64,000 nt of DNA from contig NZ_LFMD02000007.1 in the NCBI RefSeq assembly GCF_015776785.2, forward strand, positions 1,187,895-1,251,894, given 5' to 3'. The stretch comes from Kitasatospora sp. SUK 42. Its GTDB lineage: Bacteria; Actinomycetota; Actinomycetes; Streptomycetales; Streptomycetaceae. The notes under the pieces were generated by a model. That model was not told where the DNA came from. It did no database searches and saw only the letters and a list, made by a program, of their open reading frames with translations. Below, piece after piece: positions 51,513 through 60,783 of the stretch. Every line of letters begins with the position of its first letter. Position 1 is the stretch's first letter. A program made the translations under genes and the position numbers.

Positions 51513-52871
51513 TCACACCCCCCGGGTCGCGGTGATCCGGCCGGCCTCGATCGCCTCGACCAGCTGGGCGTGGTCGGCGGCCGTGCGGTCGGCGTAGTGG
51601 AGGGCGAAGTCGGCGACGGCGTCGGCGAAGGTGTCGGCGGTGCCGAGGTAGGCGGCGATGGCGAGGCGGTCGCCGGTGCGGGCGTGGGCGCGGGCGAGGG
51701 TGCGGCCGCACAGGTCGGCGTAGGAGCGCAGCAGGTCCGGGGACATGGTGTCGATGTCCGCCGAGCCCTTCATGTCGCGCAGTTGGCGGCCGTAGTAGTG
51801 CCGGCCCGCGGGGCCGGCGGTCCAGCCGAGGAAGATGTCGCTGTGCGCCTGCATCAGGTGCTGCCCGGTGACCACCCGGCGCCCGCCCTGGTGGGCGGCG
51901 ACCTCCGCGTCGACCCGGGTGGGCGGCAGGTGGTCCTCCAGCACGGACCGGCCGGCCTCCTTGAGCTGGAGGAACAGCGGGTCGCCGCTGTTCCGGCCCT
52001 CCAGCAGGACGATGTAGCAGCGGGTGCCGACGCTGCCGACGCCGACCACCTTCATCGCCGCGTCCACGAAGCGGTAGCGGTCCAGCAGCACCCGGCGGTC
52101 CTCGGCGAGGGTGGCCCGGTAGTCGCCGAACAGCTTGCCGATGCCCCGCAGTTCGGACTTCTTCAGCGACTCGATCAGCGGCGGCTCGCTGACGATCCGC
52201 CGCCGCCCGTCCCGCTCCTCGGTGAGCTTGCCGAAGGCCTGGAGGCTGGTGCACCGCCGGGCACGGGCGAGCTCGGCCGCGACCTGCCTGCGCTGCTCGG
52301 GCTCACGGACGAGCGGCAGCAGCTCGGCGGTGTCGACCCGGCTGTACCAGACGTCGAGCTCACCCAGCCCGGCCAGTCGGCGCAGCGCGACGGCGTAGCC
52401 CTGTGCGGCGGTACGGGCGGCGCGCCGGGCCGAGTCGTCGTCCTCGCCGCGATCGCGGGCCGCGACGGCGATGCTGGCCGCGAGGCGCTTGACGTCCCAC
52501 TCGAAGGGGCCGGGGTAGGTCTCGTCGAAGTCGTTGACGTCGAAGAGCAGCGCGCGTTCCGGCGAGGCGTACACGCCGAAGTTCAACAGGTGGGCGTCGC
52601 CGCAGAGTTGGACGGTGAGCCCGGTGTGGGGGACGGCGGCGAGGTCGGCGGCCATCACGGCGGCGGCGCCACGCAGGTAGGCGAAGGGGGTGGCGGCCAT
52701 CCGCCCGTAGCGGATCGGCAGCAGCCTGGCGACCCGGTCGGCGCCCTGCGCCTCCAGCACGGCGAGCGGGTCGGGGCGGTCGGCGGCCGGGATCCAGCGG
52801 CCGTGGTCGGAGCGGGTGGCGCGCTCGCGGGCGGCCCGGCCGCTGCGGCGGCGTTCGGCGGGGGTGGTCAT
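51513..52871 (-). CDS. DUF2252 family protein
   Basis: 452 aa from ATG 52871. DUF2252 markers: LPIRYGRMAATPFAYLRGAA, VQLCGDAHLLNFGVYASPER, LLFDVNDFDETYPGPFEWDV and KRLAASIAVAARD. This kinase-like fold (aminoglycoside phosphotransferase-related, with HxxNFG and DxNDFD) suggests a phosphotransfer or ATP-binding role, but function is unknown. No signal peptide. It is a single gene. Confidence 0.9.
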   Translation of the reverse strand: MTTPAERRRSGRAARERATRSDHGRWIPAADRPDPLAVLEAQGADRVARLLPIRYGRMAATPFAYLRGAAAVMAADLAAVPHTGLTVQLCGDAHLLNFGVYASPERALLFDVNDFDETYPGPFEWDVKRLAASIAVAARDRGEDDDSARRAARTAAQGYAVALRRLAGLGELDVWYSRVDTAELLPLVREPEQRRQVAAELARARRCTSLQAFGKLTEERDGRRRIVSEPPLIESLKKSELRGIGKLFGDYRATLAEDRRVLLDRYRFVDAAMKVVGVGSVGTRCYIVLLEGRNSGDPLFLQLKEAGRSVLEDHLPPTRVDAEVAAHQGGRRVVTGQHLMQAHSDIFLGWTAGPAGRHYYGRQLRDMKGSADIDTMSPDLLRSYADLCGRTLARAHARTGDRLAIAAYLGTADTFADAVADFALHYADRTAADHAQLVEAIEAGRITATRGV

Positions 52872-53011
52872 GCGGCGGCTCCGTCCGTCCCTGGGTCTCC
52901 ACAGTGATATGCCCGGAAACGGGCGCACCTCATCGCGACGCTAGGGGCCCGGTGCCGGAGGGCGCAGCGCGGCGCCCTCCGGCACTGGGCCGCACGGGTG
53001 AACCGACCGGC

Positions 53012-54592
53012 TCACCGCACGGTGAAGTCGGCCATCATCGCCATGTCCTCGTGCTCCAGGTTGTGGCAGTGCAGCATGTACGTCCCCGCGTAGTCGCCGA
53101 AGCTCACCAGCACCTCCACCGCCTCGGCCGGGCGCAGGTCGACGGTGTCCTTCCAGCCCGCGTCCCACGGGCCCGGGTCCTCGCCGTTGCGCCCGATCAC
53201 CTGGAAGTGGCTCAGGTGGACGTGCACGGGGTGGTGCACGTCGCTGGAGAAGCGCCAGCGCTCGACGGTGCCGAGGGCGGGCGCGGCGAGGCTGTGGCCG
53301 GGCCGGTACGGGCGGCCGTTGATGGTCCAGCCGTCCTTGCGGCTGCGGCGGAACCGGAAGTCGCGGGTGGCGACGGCCTCGGAGGCGTTCAGCTCCTCGA
53401 CGGTGGAGAGCCGCTCGGGCACCCGGGCGTCGTCGTCGACCGGCCGCGAGGAGACGTCGAAGCACATCACCTCGGCGGCGCGGTCCTCGCCGAAGCGGTT
53501 GAGCAGGCGCACCCGGGTGCCGGCCGGGTAGCGGGAGAAGTCGACCACCACGTCGAAGCGCTCGCCGGGGGCGATCTCGATGGCGTCGTGGGCGACGGGG
53601 GCGGCGAGCAGGCCGCCGTCGGAGCCGATCTGGACCAGCGCGTCGCCGCCGGCGGGCTGCGGGTCGAGTGCGAGCCGGTAGAGCCGGGCGTTGGAGGCGT
53701 TGAGCAGCCGCAGCCGGTAGTGCGCGCGGTCGGTGTCCAGGCGGGGCCAGGGCGCGCCGTTGACCAGGACGACGTCGCCGAGGACGCCGTTCATGTAGGC
53801 GTCGGTGACGCCGGGTTCGACGAGAGCGGGGTCGGCGACCGGGTAGCGGAAGGAGCCGTCGGCGGCGAAGGAGCGGTCGGTGAGCAGCAGCGGGAGGTCG
53901 CGTTCGCCGCGCGGCAGCGGCAGGGCGTCCTCCTCCTCGTCGTGGACCAGGTGGAAGCCGGCCAGGCCGCGCCAGACGCCGAGGCCGGTGAAGCCCATCC
54001 GGTGGTCGTGGTACCAGAGGGTGGCGGCGCGCTGCTTGCCCGGGTAGGTGTGGGTGCGCTCGCCGACCACGGCGCGGACCTCCGTCTGCGGCATCCCCGG
54101 CATTCCCGGCATGTCCGCCATCGGCGCCGGCCGTGGGGGCGCGGCGGAGCCGACCGGCAGCAGCAGGTCCGTCGGGTAGCCGTCGCTGTCGGCCGGGGTG
54201 TGCCCGCCGTGCACGTGGACCACGGTCGGCACCGGCAGTTCGTTGCGGTGCCTGACCATCGCCGCCCGCCCGGAGCGGGTGACCACCGTCGGCCCGGGGA
54301 AGGTGCCGCCGTACGTCCAGGCCTCGGTCCTCACTCCGGGCAGGATCTCCACGGAGGCGACGCGCTGGGTGATTTCGTAGTGGTCGCCGGTCGCGTCCGA
54401 CAGCACGGGCCGGAGCACGGGTGGCACCGGCAGCGGGACCTGGAAGGCCTCGGGCAGGTCGAGTTCACTGGAGAGCAGCCGCCCGGGGCGGCCCTCCACG
54501 AGCAGCCGGGCGGCCGAGGGGCCGGCGACGGCGGCCAGCGCGCCCGCGCCGAGCACCGAGGCGCCGAGGCCCAGGAACCGGCGGCGGTTCAC
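53012..54592 (-). CDS. Multicopper oxidase with Tat-type signal
   Basis: 526 aa; GTG 54592 is preceded by GGAGGTG and overlaps the upstream stop (GTGA). The N-terminus [20 protein letters not shown] is a twin-arginine signal. Copper ligands: HVHGGH, WYHDHRMGF, HPVHVHLSHFQVIG and HCHNLEHEDMAMM, giving the complete type 1/2/3 sites. A Met-rich loop (PMADMPGMPGMP) is like that of CueO. It resembles bilirubin oxidase/phenoxazinone synthase/CueO-type enzymes, oxidising phenols or Cu(I) outside the membrane. The preceding small membrane protein is co-translated. Confidence 0.93.
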   Translation of the reverse strand: MNRRRFLGLGASVLGAGALAAVAGPSAARLLVEGRPGRLLSSELDLPEAFQVPLPVPPVLRPVLSDATGDHYEITQRVASVEILPGVRTEAWTYGGTFPGPTVVTRSGRAAMVRHRNELPVPTVVHVHGGHTPADSDGYPTDLLLPVGSAAPPRPAPMADMPGMPGMPQTEVRAVVGERTHTYPGKQRAATLWYHDHRMGFTGLGVWRGLAGFHLVHDEEEDALPLPRGERDLPLLLTDRSFAADGSFRYPVADPALVEPGVTDAYMNGVLGDVVLVNGAPWPRLDTDRAHYRLRLLNASNARLYRLALDPQPAGGDALVQIGSDGGLLAAPVAHDAIEIAPGERFDVVVDFSRYPAGTRVRLLNRFGEDRAAEVMCFDVSSRPVDDDARVPERLSTVEELNASEAVATRDFRFRRSRKDGWTINGRPYRPGHSLAAPALGTVERWRFSSDVHHPVHVHLSHFQVIGRNGEDPGPWDAGWKDTVDLRPAEAVEVLVSFGDYAGTYMLHCHNLEHEDMAMMADFTVR

Positions 54593-55059
54593 CGGTTCAC
54601 CTCCAGCGGCCCGCCGGGGCGCGGCAGCCGTCCGCCGCCGTCCTGGCCGGTGTCGCGCAGGGCCTCCCGGGCGGGCAGCGGCAGCCGCCAGGCGCCGACC
54701 AGGACGAACAGGATGCCGCTGACCAGCAGCACGCCGAGGGTGATGTGCAGGCTGACCGCCCGCGCGTAGCCGGCGCCGATCTGGCCGACGACGGCGAGGG
54801 CGAGCAGGGCGGTGGTCCCCAGCGGCCAGCGCGGGCCCCGGCCCGGCCGGAGCACCAGCGCGGCCACCGCCAGCTGGAGCACGACCACGGTGGCCAGCAG
54901 CATCGCGGCGCCCTCGTGGCCCTTGAGGGAGTCGTAGGCGCCGTCGAGGAAGCTGCCGGCCAGCACGGTCTGGAGCAGGGCCAACAGCGCCAGGGCGGCG
55001 GTGGAGATCCGCAGCAGGATCAGCGGCCAGCGGGGCGCGGCGGCGGGGGGACTGCTCAT
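54589..55059 (-). CDS. Four-helix membrane protein coupled to the multicopper oxidase
   Basis: 156 aa with four hydrophobic helices ([79 protein letters not shown]). His residues in the fourth helix could ligate haem or copper. Stop and start of the next gene overlap, so it likely works with the oxidase, perhaps as electron carrier or anchor. Family not recognised. Confidence 0.8.
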   Translation of the reverse strand: MSSPPAAAPRWPLILLRISTAALALLALLQTVLAGSFLDGAYDSLKGHEGAAMLLATVVVLQLAVAALVLRPGRGPRWPLGTTALLALAVVGQIGAGYARAVSLHITLGVLLVSGILFVLVGAWRLPLPAREALRDTGQDGGGRLPRPGGPLEVNR

Positions 55060-55239
55060 GTCGGGCTACTCTCTGCGTCGGCGGGTCGGGCGGGGGCGGG
55101 CGAGAGCGTAGCTGATCAACCGTCACGATCAGCTGAATCGAAGGTGCTTGGCCTTGATCACCACCCCTTCGAGCCCGATCCCTCCGACGGTCGTCCCCCG
55201 TACGGCCGCCACCCGTACGGCCGTCACCCGTCCAGGGGA

Positions 55240-55265
55240 ACGCCCCCGGGTCTCCCCGAGGGCGT
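55240..55265 (-). terminator. Stem-loop after the ABC exporter operon
   Basis: ACGCCCCCGGG / CCCGAGGGCGT, 10 of 11 pairs, loop TCTC, 17 bp past the permease stop. Just beyond, CCCGTACGGCCG recurs as short direct repeats at 55197-55230. Confidence 0.6.
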
Positions 55266-55282
55266 CACCCGTACGGACGCGG

Positions 55283-57877
55283 CTACTGCCGGGCCGCGCC
55301 CGCCGCCACCGGCCTGGTCCGCAGCAGCAGCCGGGCGGGCAGCCCGGTCGCGCCCAGGCAGAGCAGGACGGCTCCGGCGGCCAGCGGCACGGCGAGGGTC
55401 GCCGGGACGTACGGGGAGGTGCCCGCCACCCCCCGGGCGACCGGGACCAGCGTGATCCAGGCGATCACGGCACCGACCGCCAGCCCGGCCGCGGCGACCA
55501 GCAGCGCCTCCCAGCGCAGCATGCCGCGCACCTGGCGCCGGGTCGTCCCGGCCAGCCGCAGCAGCGCGACCTCGCGGCGCCGGTCCAGGACGGTCATCAC
55601 CAGGGTGTTGGCGGCCGTGACGGCGGCGAACCCGCCGAGTACGGCGGCCATCACGGTGTTCGCCCAGCTGTTGAGCTCCATCATCCTGTCGGCCTGGGCG
55701 ACGAACCCGGCCCGGTCGGTCACCATCGCGCCGCCCGGTCCGCCGAGGCCGCCCAGCGCGGCGGCCACCGCCGCACGGTCGGCGCCGGGGGCGTCGGCGA
55801 CCAGCACCTGGCTGTCGTACCCGGCGGTGACGTGCGCGGCGACGGCGGCCCGGGGCAGCAGCGCCCGGCCGAAGCCGAGGCCGCGGTCGTACACGGCGAC
55901 CAGCGTGGGGCGCACGGCGGTGCCGTCGCCGAGCCAGAGCGCGACGCGCTCGCCGACCTTCGCGTCCAGCGCGTCGGCCAGGGTGGCGTCCAGGGCGACG
56001 GTGTCGGCGCCCCGGCCGAGGTCGGCGAGCGAGCCGCTGCGCACGCCCAGGTCGAGCACCCGGGGCAGCCGGGCCGGATCGCCGTCCACGCCGAGGGCGG
56101 GGGCGGAGCCGAGCTGGCCGCTCTGCCGGTAGACGACGCCGGTGCGCAGCACGCCGACCGCGCTGTCCACCCCCGGCACCTTCGCCGCCCGCTCGGCGGT
56201 GCCCGCGGGCAGGCCGGGGCCGGTGGCGGCGAGCACGTGGTCGGCGGTGATGCCGGCGCGGACGTTCTCCCCGGTGGTGTGGCGCAGGGTGCTCTGGAGC
56301 ACCAGCAGGGTGCCGCAGAACGCGGTGACCAGCACGATCGGGGTGATCGCGGAGGCCAGCCGGCGGGCGTTGGCGCGGGAGTTGTCGGCGGCCAGCGAGC
56401 CGGTGGCACCGCCCGCCCGCAGCGGGGCGCCGAGCACCGCGGCGGCGATCCGGGCCAGGTGCGGGCCGAGCAGGGCGACGGCCATCATGAAGCACATCAC
56501 CGTGCCCTGCGCGGTCTGGGCGGCCTTGGCGCCGTCCAGCGCGGAGGCGACGGCGGCGGTCACCACCCCGCCGGCGGCGAAGACCAGGCCGAACGCGATG
56601 CGGACCTTGCCCGGCCGGGGCGGCTCGACGGCGGCCTCGCCGAGCGCCTGCCCGGGGCGCAGCCGGGACGGGCGGCGCGCGGCCAGGAAGCCGGCGGCGA
56701 GCGCGGCGAGGGAGCAGGCGAGGACGGCGGCGAGCATCGGCAGCGGGCCGACGTCCAGCCGGACGCCCGCCGGGACGGCGTCGCGGTCGACCAGCTGGTC
56801 GAACCACCAGTGGGCGAGGGCGAGTCCGGGCAGGACGCCGAGCGCGCCGGCGACGGGGGCGACGAGCATCGCCTCGGTGGCGATGGTGCGGCGGATCTGG
56901 CGCGGGGTGGCGCCGATGGCGCGCAGCAGCGCGAACTCGCGGGCGCGCTGGCCGGTGGCGAGGGCGACGGTGCTCATCACCACGAAGACGGCGGTCATGG
57001 TGGCGTAGCCGCCGAAGACGCCGCCGAGCTCGGTCAGCAGGGTGCGGGCCTCGCCGAGGGCGGGCTGTTCGACGGTGGCGCGCTCGTCCCCGGTGAGGAC
57101 CTCGGCGTCGGCGCCGACGGCCTGGCGGACCTGGGCGGCCAGGGCGGCGGGGGTGACGCCCTCGCGGGGCTGGACGGCGATGGCGTCGATCCGGCCGGGG
57201 TGGCCGGAGAGGCGGTCGGCGGTGGCGTCGGCGAACCAGGCGGTGGGCCCTGCGGTGGATCCGGTAGCGGAACCGGTAGCGGGCCCGGTAGCGGACCCGG
57301 TAGCGGACCCGGCGGTCTGAGCGGCGGCGAGGCCGGAGACGCGGTAGCTCGCGGTGCCGCCGGGCGCGGTCAGGGTGATGCTCGCACCGGGCGCGAGGTG
57401 GGCGGCACGCGCCGTGTCGACGTCCAGCACCACCTCGTTCGCGCCGGGCGCGCGGCCCTCGACGAGCTTGTCCTGCGGTCCGGCGATGCCGAGCGCGGCG
57501 TAACCCCGGCCCGTCAGCGAGGGGATGGCAGGGGTGGGAGTCAACGGGAAGGCGGTGTCCGGTCGGGCGGCCGCGACCCTGGGCAGGGCGGCGATCCGGC
57601 CCACCAGTGCGGCGTCCGTACGGGCCCGCTCGGGCGTGGTCTGCCGCTCGGTCTCGGTGTCCTCGCCGACCTTCCGTTCGATCGTCACCTCCTGCCCGGC
57701 CGCCACCACCACCGGGCTCGCGGCGTAGCGCACCGGCGGGAGGCTCGCGGTCAGCCCGGTCTGCAACAGCGTGCCGCAGGCCACCACCACGGCGGCGCCC
57801 AGCAGCAGGGCGACCAGGGTGCCCACGAAGGAGGCGGGACGGAAGCGCACCGAGGCGCGGGCGAGTCCGTTCGTCAT
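55283..57877 (-). CDS. FtsX/MacB-like ABC transporter permease
   Basis: 864 aa. Ten or so membrane helices with two FtsX-type cores: one around residues 265-395 (TMTAVFVVMSTVALATGQRA, then REFALLRAIGATPRQI) and one at the C-terminus (NTLVMTVLDRRREVALLRLA). TM1 (FVGTLVALLLGAAVVVACG) starts the large extracellular domain. Its ATG overlaps the ATPase stop by four bases. MacB-type systems move lipids, peptides or antibiotics out. A 12-bp repeat near 57261 makes a SATG linker. Confidence 0.92.
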   Translation of the reverse strand: MTNGLARASVRFRPASFVGTLVALLLGAAVVVACGTLLQTGLTASLPPVRYAASPVVVAAGQEVTIERKVGEDTETERQTTPERARTDAALVGRIAALPRVAAARPDTAFPLTPTPAIPSLTGRGYAALGIAGPQDKLVEGRAPGANEVVLDVDTARAAHLAPGASITLTAPGGTASYRVSGLAAAQTAGSATGSATGPATGSATGSTAGPTAWFADATADRLSGHPGRIDAIAVQPREGVTPAALAAQVRQAVGADAEVLTGDERATVEQPALGEARTLLTELGGVFGGYATMTAVFVVMSTVALATGQRAREFALLRAIGATPRQIRRTIATEAMLVAPVAGALGVLPGLALAHWWFDQLVDRDAVPAGVRLDVGPLPMLAAVLACSLAALAAGFLAARRPSRLRPGQALGEAAVEPPRPGKVRIAFGLVFAAGGVVTAAVASALDGAKAAQTAQGTVMCFMMAVALLGPHLARIAAAVLGAPLRAGGATGSLAADNSRANARRLASAITPIVLVTAFCGTLLVLQSTLRHTTGENVRAGITADHVLAATGPGLPAGTAERAAKVPGVDSAVGVLRTGVVYRQSGQLGSAPALGVDGDPARLPRVLDLGVRSGSLADLGRGADTVALDATLADALDAKVGERVALWLGDGTAVRPTLVAVYDRGLGFGRALLPRAAVAAHVTAGYDSQVLVADAPGADRAAVAAALGGLGGPGGAMVTDRAGFVAQADRMMELNSWANTVMAAVLGGFAAVTAANTLVMTVLDRRREVALLRLAGTTRRQVRGMLRWEALLVAAAGLAVGAVIAWITLVPVARGVAGTSPYVPATLAVPLAAGAVLLCLGATGLPARLLLRTRPVAAGAARQ
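57261..57308 (-). repeat. 12-bp tandem repeat in the permease gene
   Basis: CCGGTAGCGGAC-type unit four times in frame, encoding a (Ser-Ala-Thr-Gly) linker in the extracytoplasmic domain. A likely place for length variation. Confidence 0.75.
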
Positions 57878-58680
57878 GCCGCCACCGCCACGCCCACCGG
57901 GCGGGCGGTCAGCGCGACCATCCGGTCCGCGACGGCCTGCGGGCCCGGGTACGGCAGGTCGTCCACGATCGCGCCGCCGGCCAGGAACAGCACCCGGTCG
58001 GCGAAGGAGGCGGCCACCGGGTCGTGGGTCACCATGACGACGGTCGCGCCCAGGTCGTCCACCGCCCGGCGCAGTAGTTCGAGCACCTCGTGCGCGGTAC
58101 GGGTGTCCAGCGCGCCGGTCGGCTCGTCGGCGAACACCACGTCCGGGCGGGTGATCAGCGCCCGGGCGATCGCGACCCGCTGCTGCTGGCCGCCGGACAG
58201 CTGCCCGGGGCGGCGCCGGGCGTGCTCGCCCAGCCCCACCTGCGCCAGCAGCTCCCGCGCCCGGGCGCGGTCCTGGCGCTCACCGGCGAGCCGCTGCGGC
58301 AGCAGCACGTTCTGCTCGACGGTCAGCGAGGGCAGCAGGTTGAAGGACTGGAAGACGAAGCCGATCCGGCTGCGGCGCAGCTTGGTGAGCCGGTTCTCGC
58401 TCAGCTCGGTCAGCTCCTCGCCGCCGAGCCGGATCCGGCCCTCGTCCGGGCGGTCCAGGCCCGCCGCGCACTGGAGGAAGGTCGACTTGCCGGAGCCGGA
58501 GGGGCCCATGACGGCGGTGAAGCTGCCGTGCCCGAGCGCCAGGTCGATCCCGCGCAGCGCCTGCACGGTCTCGCCGCCGCGACCGTAGCTGCGGCGCACC
58601 CCGAGCAGTTCGATCGCGGGGCCGGCTTGCGGTGCGGCGGCGTACGGACCGGTGGTCGGGCGGTCGTGGCGGCGTGCCAT
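57874..58680 (-). CDS. ABC transporter ATP-binding protein, MacB/LolD type
   Basis: 268 aa. Walker A VMGPSGSGKSTFLQC, Q-loop FVFQSFNLLPSLT, signature LSGGQQQRVAIARAL, Walker B VVFADEPTGALD and H-loop VTHDP, all intact. GALD and the Q-loop are typical of LolD/MacB ATPases that power FtsX-type permeases. It is coupled to the permease. ATG 58680 follows GGAAGG. The upstream DNA carries three 19-bp repeats. Confidence 0.95.
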   Translation of the reverse strand: MARRHDRPTTGPYAAAPQAGPAIELLGVRRSYGRGGETVQALRGIDLALGHGSFTAVMGPSGSGKSTFLQCAAGLDRPDEGRIRLGGEELTELSENRLTKLRRSRIGFVFQSFNLLPSLTVEQNVLLPQRLAGERQDRARARELLAQVGLGEHARRRPGQLSGGQQQRVAIARALITRPDVVFADEPTGALDTRTAHEVLELLRRAVDDLGATVVMVTHDPVAASFADRVLFLAGGAIVDDLPYPGPQAVADRMVALTARPVGVAVAA

Positions 58681-58779
58681 GGATGGGGCCTTCCTTCGGG
58701 AATCGTCACTGGTCGGCGACGTGTTCCACGCTAGGGAGGCGGGCGTCCGCGAACCATGGAGGCCGCTGGCGGACGCGGG

Positions 58780-58836
58780 GTGGGGCTATCCCTACCAAGT
58801 GGGGCCGTCCCTACCAAGTGGGGCTGTCCCTACACC
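58780..58836. repeat. Three 19-bp tandem repeats upstream of the ABC exporter
   Basis: GTGGGGCTATCCCTACCAA, GTGGGGCCGTCCCTACCAA and GTGGGGCTGTCCCTACACC follow each other at 58780, 58799 and 58818. The last overlaps the 3' end of the aminotransferase gene. They lie 100-157 bp before the ATPase start and look like repeated regulator sites. Confidence 0.8.
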
Positions 58837-59618
58837 TCGCCGGAGGCGACCCCCAGGTAGGCGGCGCGCAGCTCGGCGAGCAGCGGGTGCGCGGGGTCGA
58901 AGGCGGTGGAGTCCACGGCGGCGAGCGGGCGCGGGCCGACGCCCGCGTTCACCGCGAAGGCCGCGTCGAAGCGGCCGAGCTCAGCCACCCGGAGCGGCTC
59001 ACGGGACTGCGGGCCGCCGTACGCCCCGGCCAGCAGCGCCTCGGTGACGCCGGGCAGGCTGGGGCCCTCCGGCCACACCAGGTGCTCCCCGGCCAGGAAG
59101 CCGACGTTCCAGGTCGCGCCCTCGCACACCAGGCCGTGCTCGTCGGTCAGCAACACGTCGTCGAAGCCGGAGAGTTGGGCCAGGCGGCGGTGGTGGACCA
59201 GGCCGAACAGGCCGACGTGCTTCACCCCGGGCAGCTCGCGCCGGTACGCCGTCGTCCGCACCCGCAGCGGGGCGGGCGCGACCGCCCCCGCCGGACGGGT
59301 GGTCACCAGCAGCGCGGGCGCGGCCGGGGCGGCGGGGCGCTCCAGGCCGAGCGCCGGGTCGTACACGGTCACCCGGACGATCACCGGCGCGCCGTCGGCG
59401 GGCAGCACCGCGCGGATCCGCTCGCGCACCGCCGCCCGGTCCAACTCGGCGGCGAACAGCGTCCGGCAGTCACGGACCAGCCGGTCCAGGTGCAGCTCCA
59501 GCCCGCGCGCCCGGCCCGCCTCGACACGCAGGGTGGTGAAGTGCCCGTAGTTGAGCAGCCCCAGGGCAGCGAGCCGCGCCGCGTCGGCGGGCGCGCCGTC
59601 GATCTCGATCTCAGCCAT
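58830..59618 (-). CDS. Class-IV aminotransferase (PabC/branched-chain type)
   Basis: 262 aa. A PLP fold-type IV protein: LLNYGHFTTLRVEAGRARGL, LHLDRLVRDC, TAYRRELPGVKHVGLFGLVH (Lys for PLP), DDVLLTDEHGLVCEGATWNV and VTEALLAGA. Members include 4-amino-4-deoxychorismate lyase and D-amino acid or branched-chain aminotransferases. The ATG overlaps the upstream GNAT stop by eight bases, so the two act together in an unknown pathway. Confidence 0.85.
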   Translation of the reverse strand: MAEIEIDGAPADAARLAALGLLNYGHFTTLRVEAGRARGLELHLDRLVRDCRTLFAAELDRAAVRERIRAVLPADGAPVIVRVTVYDPALGLERPAAPAAPALLVTTRPAGAVAPAPLRVRTTAYRRELPGVKHVGLFGLVHHRRLAQLSGFDDVLLTDEHGLVCEGATWNVGFLAGEHLVWPEGPSLPGVTEALLAGAYGGPQSREPLRVAELGRFDAAFAVNAGVGPRPLAAVDSTAFDPAHPLLAELRAAYLGVASGEV

Positions 59619-60678
59619 CCCCCGAGTCTGCCAGCTGCGGGGACGCCGCCGGCCCGGGTCCGGGCTTCCGCTCCGGTTCGCACCCGGGTTCGCACTTGGG
59701 CTCGGGCTCGCGTTCCTGTCCAGGCAGGCGCACCGGGCGGTACGGGCTCACCGGCGTGCGCCCCGCCGTACGGGCGGCCTGCTCGAACTCCTCGATCTTG
59801 TACGCCAGGCCCTCCGGCTCGCCCGCGTCCGACCAGCGCCACGCCTCCGCCCACCACTGCGGCCCGCGCACCAGCGGACGGCCAGCGAGCGCCAGGTACA
59901 GCGCCAGCGTCGAACGGGCGTACTCGTGCACCCAGCCGTCGCAGCCCCGGTAGTCGGCGGTCTCGTCCAGCCGCAGCCAGCGGCCCTCCCGCCCGGCGGC
60001 CAGTATCGGCACCCAGCCGCGCGCCCGGTCCGCGACCAGCAGGAGCAGCCGCCCGTCCTCCTCCCGCACCCGGTGGAGCGGGAGTTGGGGCATCCGGGCC
60101 AGCGAGATCGACCGCTTCCAGCCGACCACCCACAGGCCCCGGCGCAGGTAGTAGCGCACGGCCGACTGCCAACTCCAGTGCGCCTCCAGCTGGAAGCCCG
60201 GCAGGCCCTCGGCCGTCGCCGCCCCGTACACCTCGTCCAGCGCGGCGGCGGCCAGCCCCCGGCCGCGCGCCCCGGGCCGCACGTAGAGGGAGGAGACGGC
60301 GAGTTGGCTCGGGCCCTTGGTCCAGTTGTCCACCGCGACCGTCCCGGCGACCGCGCCCCGCTCGTCCAGGATCCAGTAGCGCCGCCGGTACAGCTCACCG
60401 CCCGGCCACTCCCGGCCGCTCTCCCCCAGCCGCTCGCGCCAACCACGCTCGACCGGCGGCGCCAGCCCGTCCGGATCCACCAGCTCGCCCAGCTCGCCCT
60501 CCACCAGGGACGCCAAGTCCCAGAGGGCGAACCGCCGTTCCTCCCCCGCCAAGCAGGCCCGCAGCCGCGTCCCGGCCCCCAGCCGGTCCTGCGCCCGCTC
60601 CACCGCCGCATCCCACGACCTCACCACAGCGCCACACCATAGCGGCCCTCCGGGCACGACCCGTAATCCGTCAGCCAC
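59611..60678 (-). CDS. GNAT acetyltransferase, 355 aa
   Basis: The central GNAT domain has GTVAVDNWTKGPSQLAVSSL, then YVRPGARGRGLAAAALDEVY (acetyl-CoA loop) and WSWQSAVRYYLRRGLWV. The C-terminal ~120 residues form an extra domain followed by a Pro/Glu/Lys-rich tail. GTG 60678 is the longest start; GTG at 60657 or 60627 is equally possible because no ribosome site is clear. It is coupled to the class-IV aminotransferase. Confidence 0.8.
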   Translation of the reverse strand: MADGLRVVPGGPLWCGAVVRSWDAAVERAQDRLGAGTRLRACLAGEERRFALWDLASLVEGELGELVDPDGLAPPVERGWRERLGESGREWPGGELYRRRYWILDERGAVAGTVAVDNWTKGPSQLAVSSLYVRPGARGRGLAAAALDEVYGAATAEGLPGFQLEAHWSWQSAVRYYLRRGLWVVGWKRSISLARMPQLPLHRVREEDGRLLLLVADRARGWVPILAAGREGRWLRLDETADYRGCDGWVHEYARSTLALYLALAGRPLVRGPQWWAEAWRWSDAGEPEGLAYKIEEFEQAARTAGRTPVSPYRPVRLPGQEREPEPKCEPGCEPERKPGPGPAASPQLADSGDG

Positions 60679-60783
60679 CGAACGTCAGCCCGATCCGGGG
60701 CCGGGCGATGGTGGGGAAAACCCGACCACAGGAGTCGACTTGGCCGTGCTGACCGCGCCGACCTGCGCCGATGCAATGGAGGG

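Noticed and set aside
58780-58836. Possible CRISPR array
   Set aside because: 19-bp units are contiguous without spacers.
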